Source: Lachnospiraceae bacterium (GTDB taxonomy: Bacteria > Bacillota > Clostridia > Lachnospirales > Lachnospiraceae). From it: a stretch of 38,057 bases of DNA. The notes below the pieces were generated by a model that saw only the letters and a program-made list of their open reading frames with translations, made no database searches and had not been told where the DNA came from. The position numbers and the translations under genes were made by a program. Positions 15,692 to 24,395 of this stretch are shown in pieces; positions within the stretch are counted from its first letter, which is position 1, and each line of letters starts with the position of its first letter. The DNA is taken from the NCBI GenBank assembly GCA_017428265.1, contig JAFRRD010000006.1, forward strand, positions 1-38,057, given 5' to 3'.

Positions 15692-18310
15692 ATGAAGAAA
15701 CTGACCGCTGCGCTGACGGCGCATGTCGACGCGGGCAAGACGACGCTGGCCGAGGCGCTGCTGCATGCCTGCGGCGCGGTCCGCAGCCCCGGCCGGGTGG
15801 ACCGGCAGACGGCGGCGATGGACCACGGCGCGCAGGAGAAAAAGCGCGGCATCACGATCTTTGCCGGCGAAGCCTCCCTGACGTGGAAAGGCGCCGGACT
15901 GGACCTTCTCGATACCCCCGGCCACGTCGATTTTTCCCCGGAAACGGAACGGGTGCTGGCGGCTGCGGACGCTGCGGTCCTGGTCATCAGCGGCCTGGAC
16001 GGCGTGCAGGCGCATACGCTTTCGCTGTGGAAACTGCTGGAAAAACGCGGCCTGCCGGTCATCCTTTTCGTGTCGAAGATGGACGCGGGGAGACGGAGCA
16101 AAGAGGAACTTCTCGAAGGGATCCGGCGCTCGCTTTCCGATACCTGCCTGCCGGCGGAGAGCATGCTTTCACCGGGCGAGGACGCCGCGATGCTCGACGA
16201 GGCGCTGCTGGAGCGCTATCTTGCCGGGGAGGCGCTGACGGAAGAAGACGGCCTCGACCTGATCCGGCGGCGGAGGGCGTTCCCGGTCATTTTCGGGAGC
16301 GGCCTTAAGGAAGAGGGCATCGGCACGCTGCTGGACCTTCTGGAAAAGCTCGCGCAGGAAACGGACGGCCTGCTTGACGGACCCTTCGCGGCGCGGGTCT
16401 ACAAGATCAGTTACGACGAAAAGGGAAACCGCCTGACGCATATGAAGTGCCTGTCCGGACGGCTCGCCCCGAGGGATGAGATCACGTATCCGGACGGCCG
16501 TCCGGCAGAGAAGGTCACACAGCTGCGGCGCTATACCGGCGGCCGCTTTGCGCAGGCGGATGAGCTTTCGGCGGGCGGCGTCGCCGTTGCCGCAGGCCTT
16601 GCGTACAGCCGCTGCGGCGATGCGTTCGGGACGGCTGTGAAAGCCGCCGCGGGCTTCTTTGAACCGGTCATGAGCTTCCATCTGGTCCTGCCGGAGGGAC
16701 TGGAGCCGGATCAGGCCATGCCTTCCCTGAAAAAACTGGAGGAAGAGGACCCGTCGCTGCATCTTCGCTACGATGCGGGGCTCGGCCTCATTTTTGCGGA
16801 CCTGATGGGGACCGTACAGGCCGAGGTGCTAACGGAAACGGTCCGGGAACGCTTCGGCTGGAGCATTTCGCTCGGAAAGGGCCGGATCCTGTATAAGGAA
16901 ACGCTGGCTGCGCCCGTCGAGGGCGTAGGCCACTACGAGCCGCTCCGCCACTATGCGGAGGTGCACCTCGCGCTCCGGCCCCTGCCGCGCGGCAGCGGGA
17001 TCGTGTATGCGGATGCGGATCGCGGGCAGTATCTGGCCGGCGACATGCGGCGGCTTATCCTCGGCCAGTTGGAGCAGATCCGGCACAGGGGCGTGCTGGC
17101 GGGGGGCGAACTGACGGACGTGCAGATCGTGCTCCTGGGCGGCCGCTATCACGAAAAGCACACGGAGGGCGGCGACTTCCGCGAGGCGGCAAGGCGGGCA
17201 GTCCGCCAGGGCCTCATGGAGGCCAAAAAGCAGGGCGCTGCCGTGCTCCTCGAACCCTATGTTTCCTTTGCGATCGCGGTGCCGCCGGAGAAGGCCGGAC
17301 GGGTCTTTGCCGATGTCCGCGCACGCGCCGGCGAAGCCGAGCCGGCCGGAGATGAAGAGGGCATGAACCTGATCCGGGGCCGTGCGCCGCTCGCCCTGAT
17401 GCAGGATTATGCGGCCGAACTGAGCGCTTTTACCGGCGGCCGGGGCCGCATGCGGAGCGCGGCGGACGGCTACGACCTCTGCCATGATACGGAGGCGGCC
17501 GTTGCCGAGGCCGCCTACGATCCGGTGGCCGACCGGGATAACCCGCCGGATTCCGTCTTCTGCCGGAACGGCGGAGGCTTCTCCGTCCCCTGGGACGAGG
17601 TCCCCGCATACATGCATCTGTCCTATCTGGCCTATCCGCCCGCGGGAAGACGAAGGGGAAATGCTGCCCCGGCGCCCGTCCCGCGCGGTGCGGCCAGCAG
17701 CGGGAAGGCAGTCGACGACGAACTGGAAGCCATCATGCTGCGCGAATTCGGCCCGATCAAGCGCCCGGTGCTGAGCACGGGAACGCAGGTGTGGAACGAA
17801 ACGGAATGGAAAGAACCGGTCGCCCTGGAGGGCCCGGCCGAATACATCGTCGACGGCTACAACCTCATTTTCGCCTGGCCGGAACTGAAAGAACTGTCGG
17901 AAAAGAGCCTGGACCTGGCCCGGGAACGCCTGGAGGGGTGGCTGCAGAGCTTTGCGGCCTTCACCGGGAGCCGCATCCTGCTGGTCTTCGACGGCTGGCG
18001 GGTCGCCGGCGGCACGGGCTCGGCCGAGGAGCGACTGCCCCTGTCCGTCGTCTATACCGCGGAAAACGAGACCGCGGACATGTACATCGAGCGGGAACTC
18101 GGCGAGCGCCTGGAAAAAGAACGGAAAAACATGCCGGCCGTGGTCTCGAACGACAACCTGATCCGCCTGTGCACGATCCGCCTCGGCGGGCTCCGCATCG
18201 ACTGCGAGAGTTTCGTAAAGATTTACGAAGAGGCGGCGGAGCGCCTGCGGAAGTTGAGCGGAGAGGAAAGAAGGCGGCTCGGCGCCCCGGTATTGCAGGA
18301 GGAACAATAA
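15692..18310 (+). CDS. TetM-like translation GTPase fused to a Rae1/YacP-type NYN nuclease domain
   Basis: 872 residues. The first 630 or so follow the EF-G/ribosomal-protection plan: P-loop AHVDAGKTT (10-18), switch RGITI, G3 DTPGHVDF, G4 SKMD (for NKxD), then domains II-V ([11 protein letters not shown] is in the domain IV region). After a Pro/Ala-rich linker comes an NYN (PF05991, YacP/Rae1) domain: [19 protein letters not shown] (Asp721, Asn724), LLVFDGW (Asp767), [10 protein letters not shown] (Glu793, Asp796) and a later SNDN motif. These are the acidic residues of a PIN-like metal site. In Bacillus subtilis, Rae1 enters the ribosomal A site and cuts mRNA. A strong GGAGG site precedes the ATG. 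Tetracycline protection is possible, but a fusion acting on stalled ribosomes is the more natural reading. Confidence 0.88.
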   Translation: MKKLTAALTAHVDAGKTTLAEALLHACGAVRSPGRVDRQTAAMDHGAQEKKRGITIFAGEASLTWKGAGLDLLDTPGHVDFSPETERVLAAADAAVLVISGLDGVQAHTLSLWKLLEKRGLPVILFVSKMDAGRRSKEELLEGIRRSLSDTCLPAESMLSPGEDAAMLDEALLERYLAGEALTEEDGLDLIRRRRAFPVIFGSGLKEEGIGTLLDLLEKLAQETDGLLDGPFAARVYKISYDEKGNRLTHMKCLSGRLAPRDEITYPDGRPAEKVTQLRRYTGGRFAQADELSAGGVAVAAGLAYSRCGDAFGTAVKAAAGFFEPVMSFHLVLPEGLEPDQAMPSLKKLEEEDPSLHLRYDAGLGLIFADLMGTVQAEVLTETVRERFGWSISLGKGRILYKETLAAPVEGVGHYEPLRHYAEVHLALRPLPRGSGIVYADADRGQYLAGDMRRLILGQLEQIRHRGVLAGGELTDVQIVLLGGRYHEKHTEGGDFREAARRAVRQGLMEAKKQGAAVLLEPYVSFAIAVPPEKAGRVFADVRARAGEAEPAGDEEGMNLIRGRAPLALMQDYAAELSAFTGGRGRMRSAADGYDLCHDTEAAVAEAAYDPVADRDNPPDSVFCRNGGGFSVPWDEVPAYMHLSYLAYPPAGRRRGNAAPAPVPRGAASSGKAVDDELEAIMLREFGPIKRPVLSTGTQVWNETEWKEPVALEGPAEYIVDGYNLIFAWPELKELSEKSLDLARERLEGWLQSFAAFTGSRILLVFDGWRVAGGTGSAEERLPLSVVYTAENETADMYIERELGERLEKERKNMPAVVSNDNLIRLCTIRLGGLRIDCESFVKIYEEAAERLRKLSGEERRRLGAPVLQEEQ

Positions 18311-18445
18311 AAAAAGAGGCTGTCGGAACCCTTCATTTCCGTCATCCTGAGCGCAGCGAAGGATCCTCAAACAAAGGATCCTTCGGTTCAGGAGGCGCTG
18401 CCTCCTTCCCTCAGGATGACAGGCTTGCGGGTCCGCAGCCTTTTT
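18311..18445. repeat. Y-shaped REP-like repeat, also acting as terminator
   Basis: The middle stem GTCATCCTGA/TCAGGATGAC (18341-18350/18411-18420) encloses two perfect hairpins: GAAGGATCC/GGATCCTTC (18358-18366/18376-18384) and GGAGGC/GCCTCC (18391-18396/18400-18405). Outer arms 18318-18331 and 18429-18440 pair imperfectly, with A5 to the left and T5 to the right. From memory, the core GTCATCCTGAGCGCAGCGAA is a very widespread bacterial dispersed repeat. It sits between convergent genes, where it would terminate both. Confidence 0.7.
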
Positions 18446-18474
18446 CTTAATGCATTTTCGGCGTCGGGATCTTC

Positions 18475-19746
18475 CTACGCCAGGCCGGGCGGGCAGGGCT
18501 CGCCCTTCTTTTCGCAGTGGTCGAAATACAATTCCTCGGTCGCGAGCGCCATTTTCGTCACGGCAAAGTCCTCGCACTCGGGGTAGATGTACCAGGTATC
18601 CTCCAGGGTGTTCAGGTCGACACAGTCGCCGAACCTGCCCAGATATTCGTATTCGATGTGGCAGGAATACAGGGAAGGCACGGGTTTGACCATCTCGAAC
18701 GGGTCGCCGTCGGCATCGGTCCCGCGGCAGACGAAGCCGTTCATGTCATGCACGAGAGTGCCGTTTCCGAGGCGGATGAAGCGCTTTGCGTTCGGGAGCG
18801 TGTCCACGTGGACCGGCAGTTCGCCGCTCGAATACGTCCCTGCCTTCACCTCGCGGCGGACGTTTTCGCGCTCCCACTCGTACCAGTCGGGGACATGGGT
18901 GAATTCGGTTTCTCCGCTCAGCGCCCGCAGTTCGCCGAGTTCGGTCAGCTCCCAGCGCTTCCCGCAGGTGCGGCAGAAGATTTCGCTCCCTTCAGAGGCC
19001 ATGCGGAATTCCTTTCCGCAGGCGGCGCACTGATACAGTACCTTGTGCAGGCCCTCGGCCCGCTTTTTGTATGTGATTCGGATACCATGCTCCTTCTGCC
19101 AGCGGTGGTCGTCGTACTGAAATGCCTCGACCAGGCGGCGGTTCAGTTCCTCCGGCGGCGTGGTCTTCAGTTCTTCCGGCGTGAAGAGAAGCTTCATTTC
19201 CGCTTCGACGGGCCTGACGCCCCGGTCGTGCAGGTTCCAGAAGGGTGAATTGACGTGGTGGCCGTGGCAGATGAGCGTCACGACGGGCACGCCGAGCAGC
19301 CGGCACAGCCGCCCGAGCGAGCGCGGCAGGACCGCAGTCGTCCCGCAGAGCGAGTAGCGCGCCTCGGGATAAATGACGGCGATGTCGCCGTTTCTCACGA
19401 TCCGGACCAGCTGGCGGATCAGCCGCGGGTCGGAGGTGAATTTCCGCTTGCAGATGCAGCCGACGTCGCGCAGGAGCTTTTCACGCCCGATGAAGCCGTC
19501 GATCGCGACGACGTAATTCGCCCGCTGCGGCCAGAAGGCCTTCGTTGCGACTTTGAAATCCAGGAAGGCGTTATGGTTGCAGAGCAGGACATAGGGCGGC
19601 TTGATCCCTTCCATCCCGGTCTTCGTGATCTTTGCGCGGTGCTTGATGACATCGGGAAGGCTGATCAGGATCGAGAGCGGCATCAGGTACCATTTGGTGC
19701 GGCGGGGCGGCGCCGTCATGTCAAAGCGTTCGAATTCGGTCTTCAT
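18475..19746 (-). CDS. PlsC-type acyltransferase with C-terminal zinc ribbon
   Basis: 423 residues. The N-terminal half is a 1-acyl-glycerol-3-phosphate acyltransferase-like domain: catalytic HX4D as NHNAFLD (His58, Asp63) and the phosphate-binding block IYPEARYS (Pro127-Arg130, in place of FPEGTRS). A hydrophobic stretch near 20-35 would attach it to the membrane. After residue 235 there is a CX2C-X14-CX2C zinc ribbon (Cys240, 243, 258, 261), then about 150 residues of mainly beta character with no family I know. This tail is unusual for PlsC enzymes and suggests either nucleic acid or protein binding, or a bound metal for structure. The ATG has GGAGA upstream and is convergent with the GTPase gene. 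Confidence 0.82.
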   Translation of the reverse strand: MKTEFERFDMTAPPRRTKWYLMPLSILISLPDVIKHRAKITKTGMEGIKPPYVLLCNHNAFLDFKVATKAFWPQRANYVVAIDGFIGREKLLRDVGCICKRKFTSDPRLIRQLVRIVRNGDIAVIYPEARYSLCGTTAVLPRSLGRLCRLLGVPVVTLICHGHHVNSPFWNLHDRGVRPVEAEMKLLFTPEELKTTPPEELNRRLVEAFQYDDHRWQKEHGIRITYKKRAEGLHKVLYQCAACGKEFRMASEGSEIFCRTCGKRWELTELGELRALSGETEFTHVPDWYEWERENVRREVKAGTYSSGELPVHVDTLPNAKRFIRLGNGTLVHDMNGFVCRGTDADGDPFEMVKPVPSLYSCHIEYEYLGRFGDCVDLNTLEDTWYIYPECEDFAVTKMALATEELYFDHCEKKGEPCPPGLA

Positions 19747-19775
19747 GGGTCTCTCCGGTTCTGTGGGCTGAAATC

Positions 19776-19804
19776 ATTATACAGGAGGAAGGGCAAGGGG
19801 AAAA
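19776..19804 (-). promoter_or_regulatory. Candidate promoter of the acyltransferase gene
   Basis: On the minus strand TATAAT (19781-19776) with a weak -35 TTTTCC (19804-19799) at 17 bp. Confidence 0.4.
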
Positions 19805-19838
19805 GCATTTTTTGATTCGGCACCGCAGATGCTGCGGC

Positions 19839-19867
19839 TTGCATTTCGGGCGTCGGCAGGCTATACT
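19839..19867 (+). promoter_or_regulatory. Promoter of the RraA-like gene
   Basis: TTGCAT (19839-19844), 17 bp, TATACT (19862-19867), about 50 nt before the ATG at 19917. Confidence 0.65.
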
Positions 19868-19916
19868 GAAAACGGACCGGAACATGGCCGGGAACCGAAA
19901 CGGAAGGGGACAGATA

Positions 19917-20573
19917 ATGGACAGACAGGAACTGATCAGGGCATTCGAACAGGTCCCGACCTCGAATGCCGCAGATGCGCTGGCAAAGCTGGGAATTCCC
20001 GGCTGTGTCATCGATGCCGGCCTGCATCCGCTTTCCGCGCCGCAGCGGCGCGCCGCAGGTTTTGCCGTGACCCTGAGGCAGATGAGCCGTTCACGGAATG
20101 CGGAAGGCGCGGCGCCTGCCAGACACGGGCAGGTGATCGACGAAATACTGGGCGAAGGCGACATGCTCGTCATCGATGCCGGGGGACGCACGGACGCATG
20201 TACCGGCGGCGGACTCATGGCGCTGCGCGCAAAGATCCGCGGCGCTTCCGGCTGGGTCGTCAACGGCGCCGTGCGGGATATCGAGGACATTCGCGCGCTT
20301 GGTTTTCCCGTGCATCTTAAAGGCAGTTCTCCGGCGGCAAGCACTCCGCTGCAGACTGTCGGCATCAACATTCCGGTCGAGATCGGCGGCGTACAGATTT
20401 GCCCGGGGGACATCGTGCTGACGGATGAGACCGGGATCGTCGTGATCCCTCCCATACAGGCCGAAGCCGTACTGCTCAAAGCACAGGAGATCGGCAGAGC
20501 TGAAGCTGAGGCGGAAAGGCTGCTGCGCGAAGGGCTGAGCATAGCGCAGGTAAAAAAAGAAGCAAAACTTTAA
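19917..20573 (+). CDS. RraA / HMG aldolase-like family protein
   Basis: 218 residues starting MDRQELIRAFEQVPTSNAAD; AAGGGGA lies seven bases upstream. The RraA-like (formerly MenG-like) fold is recognised from PTSNAADAL, GDMLVIDAGG, ACTGGGLMALRAKIRGA and GWVVNGAVRDIED. The last contains the Arg-Asp pair that binds substrate carboxylate and metal in 4-hydroxy-4-methyl-2-oxoglutarate/oxaloacetate lyases, and GDIVLTDETGIVVIP completes the core. Family members are either metal-dependent aldolase/decarboxylases or regulators of RNase E. This one keeps the enzyme-type residues, and Firmicutes usually lack RNase E, so an aldolase or decarboxylase is more likely. It has its own promoter, and the fhs promoter overlaps its stop. 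Confidence 0.82.
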   Translation: MDRQELIRAFEQVPTSNAADALAKLGIPGCVIDAGLHPLSAPQRRAAGFAVTLRQMSRSRNAEGAAPARHGQVIDEILGEGDMLVIDAGGRTDACTGGGLMALRAKIRGASGWVVNGAVRDIEDIRALGFPVHLKGSSPAASTPLQTVGINIPVEIGGVQICPGDIVLTDETGIVVIPPIQAEAVLLKAQEIGRAEAEAERLLREGLSIAQVKKEAKL

Positions 20574-20597
20574 AAATCCGGAAAGATATCCTATAAT
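20569..20597 (+). promoter_or_regulatory. Promoter of the one-carbon operon
   Basis: TTTAAA (20569-20574, overlapping the stop of the previous gene), 17 bp, TATAAT (20592-20597). The leader before fhs is about 30 nt, with no room for a folate-type riboswitch. Confidence 0.6.
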
Positions 20598-20635
20598 GGA
20601 AAGCGGAATAAAAACAGATAAACAAGGAGACTGCC

Positions 20636-22312
20636 ATGGCTTACAAGTCCGACATCGAGATCGCACAGGCGTGCGAAAAGAAGAAGATCACCGAGATCGC
20701 GAAGATCGCAGGTGTTGACGAAAAGTACCTGGAACAGTACGGCAATTACAAGGCAAAAGTGGATTACCGCATGCTGAAGGATCTGGCGGACAGGCCGGAC
20801 GGCAAGCTGATCCTGGTCACGGCGATCACCCCGACCCCTGCCGGCGAGGGCAAGACCACGACGAGCGTGGGCCTGACCGACGGTCTCCGGAAGATCGGAA
20901 AGAACGCGGTCGTCGCGCTGCGCGAACCGTCTCTCGGCCCGGTGTTCGGGATCAAGGGCGGCGCGGCCGGCGGCGGTTATGCACAGGTCGTCCCGATGGA
21001 GGACATCAACCTGCATTTCACCGGTGACTTCCACGCGATCGGCGCGGCGAACAACCTGCTTGCCGCGATGCTGGACAACCACATCCAGCAGGGCAATGAG
21101 CTCGGCATCGACCCGAAGCGCATCACCTGGAAACGTGCGGTCGACATGAACGACCGGCAGCTGCGTCAGATCGTCGACGGCCTCGGCGGCCGGATGCAGG
21201 GCGTTCCGCGTGAGGACGGCTTCGAAATCACCGTGGCGAGCGAGGTCATGGCGGTGCTGTGCCTGGCGAGCGACATCCCGGATCTGAAGAAACGGCTCGG
21301 CAGCATCATCGTCGGCTACACCTACCAGGGTAAGCCGGTGACGGCACACGACCTGAAGGCCGAAGGCGCCATGGCGGCCCTGCTGAAGGATGCCCTGAAG
21401 CCCAACCTGGTCCAGACCCTGGAGGGCACGCCCGCGTTCATCCACGGCGGTCCCTTTGCCAATATCGCGCACGGCTGCAACTCCGTGACGGCCACCCGCA
21501 TGGCAATGAAGCTGGCGGATTACGCCGTGACCGAGGCCGGCTTCGCCGCCGACCTGGGCGCCGAGAAATTCTTCGACATCAAGTGCCGCCTGGCGGGGCT
21601 TACCCCCTCCGCGGTGGTCGTCGTGGCCACGGTCCGCGCCCTGAAATACCACGGCGGCGTGCCGAAGGCCGAGCTGAACAATGAGAACCTGGAAGCCCTG
21701 GAAAAGGGCCTGCCGAACCTGCTGCAGCACGTCGGCAACATCAAAAACGTCTACGGCCTGCCCTGCGTGGTCGCGATCAACGCCTTCCCGACCGATACGA
21801 AGGCCGAACTGGACCTGGTCGAAGAAAAGTGCAAAGAACTCGGCGTCAACGTGGCCCTGTCCGAAGTCTGGGCGAAGGGCGGCGAGGGCGGCATGGCCCT
21901 GGCCGAAGAGGTCGTCCGTCTCTGCGAGCAGCCGGGACATTTCACCCCGTCCTACGAACTGGATCTGCCGATCCGCGACAAGCTGAACGCGATCGCGACG
22001 AGGATCTACCACGCGGACGGCGTCGACCTGGTCGGCAATGCGATCAAGCAGGAAAAGGAGATCGAAGCCATGGGCTGCGGCGGCCTGCCGATCTGCATGG
22101 CGAAGACACAATACAGCTTCTCGGACGATCCGGCCAAACTGGGCGCGCCGAAGGGCTTCCGCGTCACGGTCCGCAACCTCAAGGTCTGCGGCGGCGCCGG
22201 TTTCATCGTGGCCCTGACCGGTGACATCATGACCATGCCGGGCCTGCCGAAGGTCCCGGCTGCCGAGAAGATCGACGTCGACGAAAACGGCGTGATCTCC
22301 GGCCTGTTCTGA
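20636..22312 (+). CDS. fhs: Formate--tetrahydrofolate ligase
   Basis: 558 residues, the usual length. It makes 10-formyl-THF from formate, ATP and THF, the entry step of the folate one-carbon (methyl) branch. Landmarks: P-loop [14 protein letters not shown] (residues 64-77), [32 protein letters not shown], the [10 protein letters not shown] block, [17 protein letters not shown], and [18 protein letters not shown] at the end. A good AAGGAG site precedes the ATG. It heads the operon with fchA, folD, the 5-formyl-THF cyclo-ligase gene and an iron-sulfur flavoprotein gene. No methylene-THF reductase or CO dehydrogenase is seen in this window, so the operon supports folate one-carbon flow without proving acetogenesis. 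Confidence 0.97.
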   Translation: MAYKSDIEIAQACEKKKITEIAKIAGVDEKYLEQYGNYKAKVDYRMLKDLADRPDGKLILVTAITPTPAGEGKTTTSVGLTDGLRKIGKNAVVALREPSLGPVFGIKGGAAGGGYAQVVPMEDINLHFTGDFHAIGAANNLLAAMLDNHIQQGNELGIDPKRITWKRAVDMNDRQLRQIVDGLGGRMQGVPREDGFEITVASEVMAVLCLASDIPDLKKRLGSIIVGYTYQGKPVTAHDLKAEGAMAALLKDALKPNLVQTLEGTPAFIHGGPFANIAHGCNSVTATRMAMKLADYAVTEAGFAADLGAEKFFDIKCRLAGLTPSAVVVVATVRALKYHGGVPKAELNNENLEALEKGLPNLLQHVGNIKNVYGLPCVVAINAFPTDTKAELDLVEEKCKELGVNVALSEVWAKGGEGGMALAEEVVRLCEQPGHFTPSYELDLPIRDKLNAIATRIYHADGVDLVGNAIKQEKEIEAMGCGGLPICMAKTQYSFSDDPAKLGAPKGFRVTVRNLKVCGGAGFIVALTGDIMTMPGLPKVPAAEKIDVDENGVISGLF

Positions 22313-22321
22313 GGAAGGAAA

Positions 22322-22939
22322 ATGGAACTGTTAAACAGCACTGTTGCTGAATTTACCGAGTCGCTTGCTTCCAAGGCCCCCGTTCCCGGGGGCGGCGGGG
22401 CAAGCGCTCTTGTTGGAGCGGTCGGCATCGCGCTCGGCGATATGGTCGGCGAGTTTACGGTCGGCAAGAAGCGCTATGCGGACGTGGAAGAGGAGATGAA
22501 GGCGCTGATGGAGAAGGCGCAGGACCTGCGCGTGAAGCTCCTTGCCTGCATCGAAAAGGACGCGGCGGCCTTTGAGCCGCTGTCCCGCGCCTACGCGATC
22601 CCGAAGGACGCGCCGGAGCGGGAGAAGGTCATGGAGGAATGCCTGCGGGCCGCCGCAGCGCCGCCGTTCGAGATCCTGGGCCTTTGCGGCGAAGCGATCG
22701 ACCTGCTGCAGGCATTTGCCGAAAAAGGCAGCGTGATCGTGCTGTCCGACGCAGCCTGCGGCGCGGCCTTCTGCCGGAGCGCCATGCAGGGCGCCGCGGT
22801 GAACATCCTCATCAATACGAAATCGATGCGCGACCGTGACTATGCCGGGGCGCTGGACGCGAAGACCGAAGAACTGCTCGCGCAATATCTTCCGCTGGCG
22901 GAAGAGATCTACAATAAAGTGACGGAGAGGATCGGCTGA
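22322..22939 (+). CDS. fchA: Methenyl-THF cyclohydrolase (FchA family)
   Basis: 205 residues of the cyclodeaminase/cyclohydrolase family (FchA, and the C-terminal domain of FTCD). The signature ASKAPVPGGGGASALVGAVGIAL (here residues about 16-38) is the glycine-rich folate-binding segment, followed by the long helices typical of the family. It converts 5,10-methenyl-THF and 10-formyl-THF into each other; deaminase activity on formimino-THF is possible but no histidine-degradation gene is nearby. It lies 9 nt after fhs with AGGAAGG at the junction, and its TGA overlaps the folD ATG by one base. Its presence explains the altered FolD next door. Confidence 0.9.
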   Translation: MELLNSTVAEFTESLASKAPVPGGGGASALVGAVGIALGDMVGEFTVGKKRYADVEEEMKALMEKAQDLRVKLLACIEKDAAAFEPLSRAYAIPKDAPEREKVMEECLRAAAAPPFEILGLCGEAIDLLQAFAEKGSVIVLSDAACGAAFCRSAMQGAAVNILINTKSMRDRDYAGALDAKTEELLAQYLPLAEEIYNKVTERIG

Positions 22940-23799
22940 TGGCAATACTTCTGAAGGGGGCGCCGGCTGCGGCTGTCCTGAACGAACAGACTGCGGCGAA
23001 ATGCGCCGCACTGAAGGAAAAAGGAATCGTTCCCACACTGGCCATCCTGCGCGTCGGCGCGCGGGACGGGGATCTGAGTTACGAACGCGGCGCGATGAAG
23101 CGCTGTGACCAGCTCGGCGTGGAGGTAAAGCGCATCGTTCTGCCGGCGGACGTGGAGAGAGACGTCTTCTTCGCGACGCTCGAATCGCTGAACCGCGACG
23201 AAACGCTCCACGGGATCCTCATGCTCCGGCCGCTGCCGAAGCATCTGGACGGTGAGAGAGCGCGGAAGATGCTCGCACCGGAAAAGGACGTCGACGGCTG
23301 CACGGACGGCTCGCTTGCCGGCGTGTTCACCAACACGGCGCTCGGTTTTCCGCCTTGCACCGCCCAGGCCGCGATGGAGATCCTGAAATACTACAAAATC
23401 CCGCTGTCCGGAAAGCGTGCCGCCGTGATCGGCCGGAGCCTCGTAGTCGGCCGGCCTGCCGCGATGATGCTGATGCATGAAAATGCGACCGTGACGGTCT
23501 GCCATACCAGGACCGTCGACCTTCCGTCCGTCGTCCGCGAAGCCGATATCGTGATCGCAGCCTCCGGGCAGATGGAAAGCCTCGGCGTAGAGTGCCTGCG
23601 CGAAGGCCAGACCGTGGTCGACGTCGGCATCAGCTGGAATGAGGCGAAGCAGAAACTCTGCGGCGACGTCCTCTTTGAGGAGGCGGAGCCGCTTGTCGCG
23701 GCGATCACGCCCGTCCCCGGCGGCGTCGGCGCCGTGACGACGAGCGTGCTGGTTTCCCACGTTGTTGAGGCGGCGAAGCGGGCCGCGGAGTGCACATGA
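22939..23799 (+). CDS. folD: Methylene-THF dehydrogenase, FolD family, probably without cyclohydrolase activity
   Basis: 286 residues with the FolD fold: LRVGARDGDLSYERGAMKRC, HGILMLRPLPKHLD, EKDVDGCTDG, PPCTAQAAMEIL, the NAD(P) loop VIGRSLVVGRPAAMML, and the C-terminal ITPVPGGVGAVTTSVL. It oxidises 5,10-methylene-THF to methenyl-THF. In bifunctional FolD the cyclohydrolase step uses the Lys of a YVxxK motif (Lys56 in the human enzyme). Here Tyr48 is kept, but the aligned position four residues on is Ala52 (YERGA). This matches loss of cyclohydrolase activity, with FchA taking over. A lysine two residues later (Lys54) cannot be wholly excluded as a substitute. It overlaps fchA and the following gene in TGATG/ATGA fashion. 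Confidence 0.93.
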   Translation: MAILLKGAPAAAVLNEQTAAKCAALKEKGIVPTLAILRVGARDGDLSYERGAMKRCDQLGVEVKRIVLPADVERDVFFATLESLNRDETLHGILMLRPLPKHLDGERARKMLAPEKDVDGCTDGSLAGVFTNTALGFPPCTAQAAMEILKYYKIPLSGKRAAVIGRSLVVGRPAAMMLMHENATVTVCHTRTVDLPSVVREADIVIAASGQMESLGVECLREGQTVVDVGISWNEAKQKLCGDVLFEEAEPLVAAITPVPGGVGAVTTSVLVSHVVEAAKRAAECT

Positions 23800-24389
23800 T
23801 CGCGCTTCCGGAGGGGCTCCGGGAGGATGAAGCGGTCGCCTATCTGCGCCGGGCCGGCATCGCGGAGCGAAACAGCCTGAGCCCCGAACTCCGCCGTGCC
23901 AAATCGGCGGCTGCCTGCGAACGCATCGCGAACAGCCTTGCTTTTGCCGGTGCGGAGACGGTGATGGTCTACAGCAGCGTGCGCGGGGAACTCTCGCTTG
24001 ATGCACTCGTGACGCATCCGGCAGCGGAAGGCAAGCGCTTCGTTTATCCGGTGTGCGTAAGCCGCACGGAGATGACAGCCTATGCGCCGGACGCCTGGCA
24101 GATCGGCGTGCTCGGGATCCGTGAGCCGATGCCTGCCCGTTCCCGCAGGATCGATCCGGAGCGGATCGACCTCGTCATCTGCCCCTGCACGGTGTTTGAC
24201 GCCCTGTGCAGCCGCATCGGCATGGGGGCAGGCTATTACGACCGCTTCCTGCCGCTCTGCACCCGGGCCGGCGTCATTGCCGCCGCGTTCGAGGTCCAGA
24301 AGGCCGAACGCATCCCCGCGAGGCCGTGGGACTGCCCGGTGGACGCCGTCTTTACGGAAAGATACGTTTACATGATAAAGAAAGGATAA
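23796..24389 (+). CDS. 5-formyltetrahydrofolate cyclo-ligase
   Basis: 197 residues from the ATG that overlaps the folD stop (ATGA); a GTG two codons earlier is the alternative. The enzyme uses ATP to turn 5-formyl-THF (folinate) back to 5,10-methenyl-THF, a salvage step that feeds FchA/FolD. Family marks are VMVYSSVRGELSLDAL, KRFVYPVCVSRTEM, GIREPMP, DLVICPCTVFD and the signature GMGAGYYDRFL (residues 142-152). The N-terminal ATP-binding arginine/lysine region is present as LSPELRRAKS. It is the fourth gene of the operon. Confidence 0.93.
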   Translation: MIALPEGLREDEAVAYLRRAGIAERNSLSPELRRAKSAAACERIANSLAFAGAETVMVYSSVRGELSLDALVTHPAAEGKRFVYPVCVSRTEMTAYAPDAWQIGVLGIREPMPARSRRIDPERIDLVICPCTVFDALCSRIGMGAGYYDRFLPLCTRAGVIAAAFEVQKAERIPARPWDCPVDAVFTERYVYMIKKG

Positions 24390-24395
24390 GACGCC

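Noticed and set aside
15692-18310. Calling the GTPase a tetracycline resistance gene
   Set aside because: The ribosomal-protection fold is shared with non-resistance factors, the gene has no tet leader, and the NYN fusion points to another role. Resistance is possible but not shown.
20598-20635. Riboswitch before the folate operon
   Set aside because: The leader is about 30 nt, too short for a THF riboswitch or any other known class.
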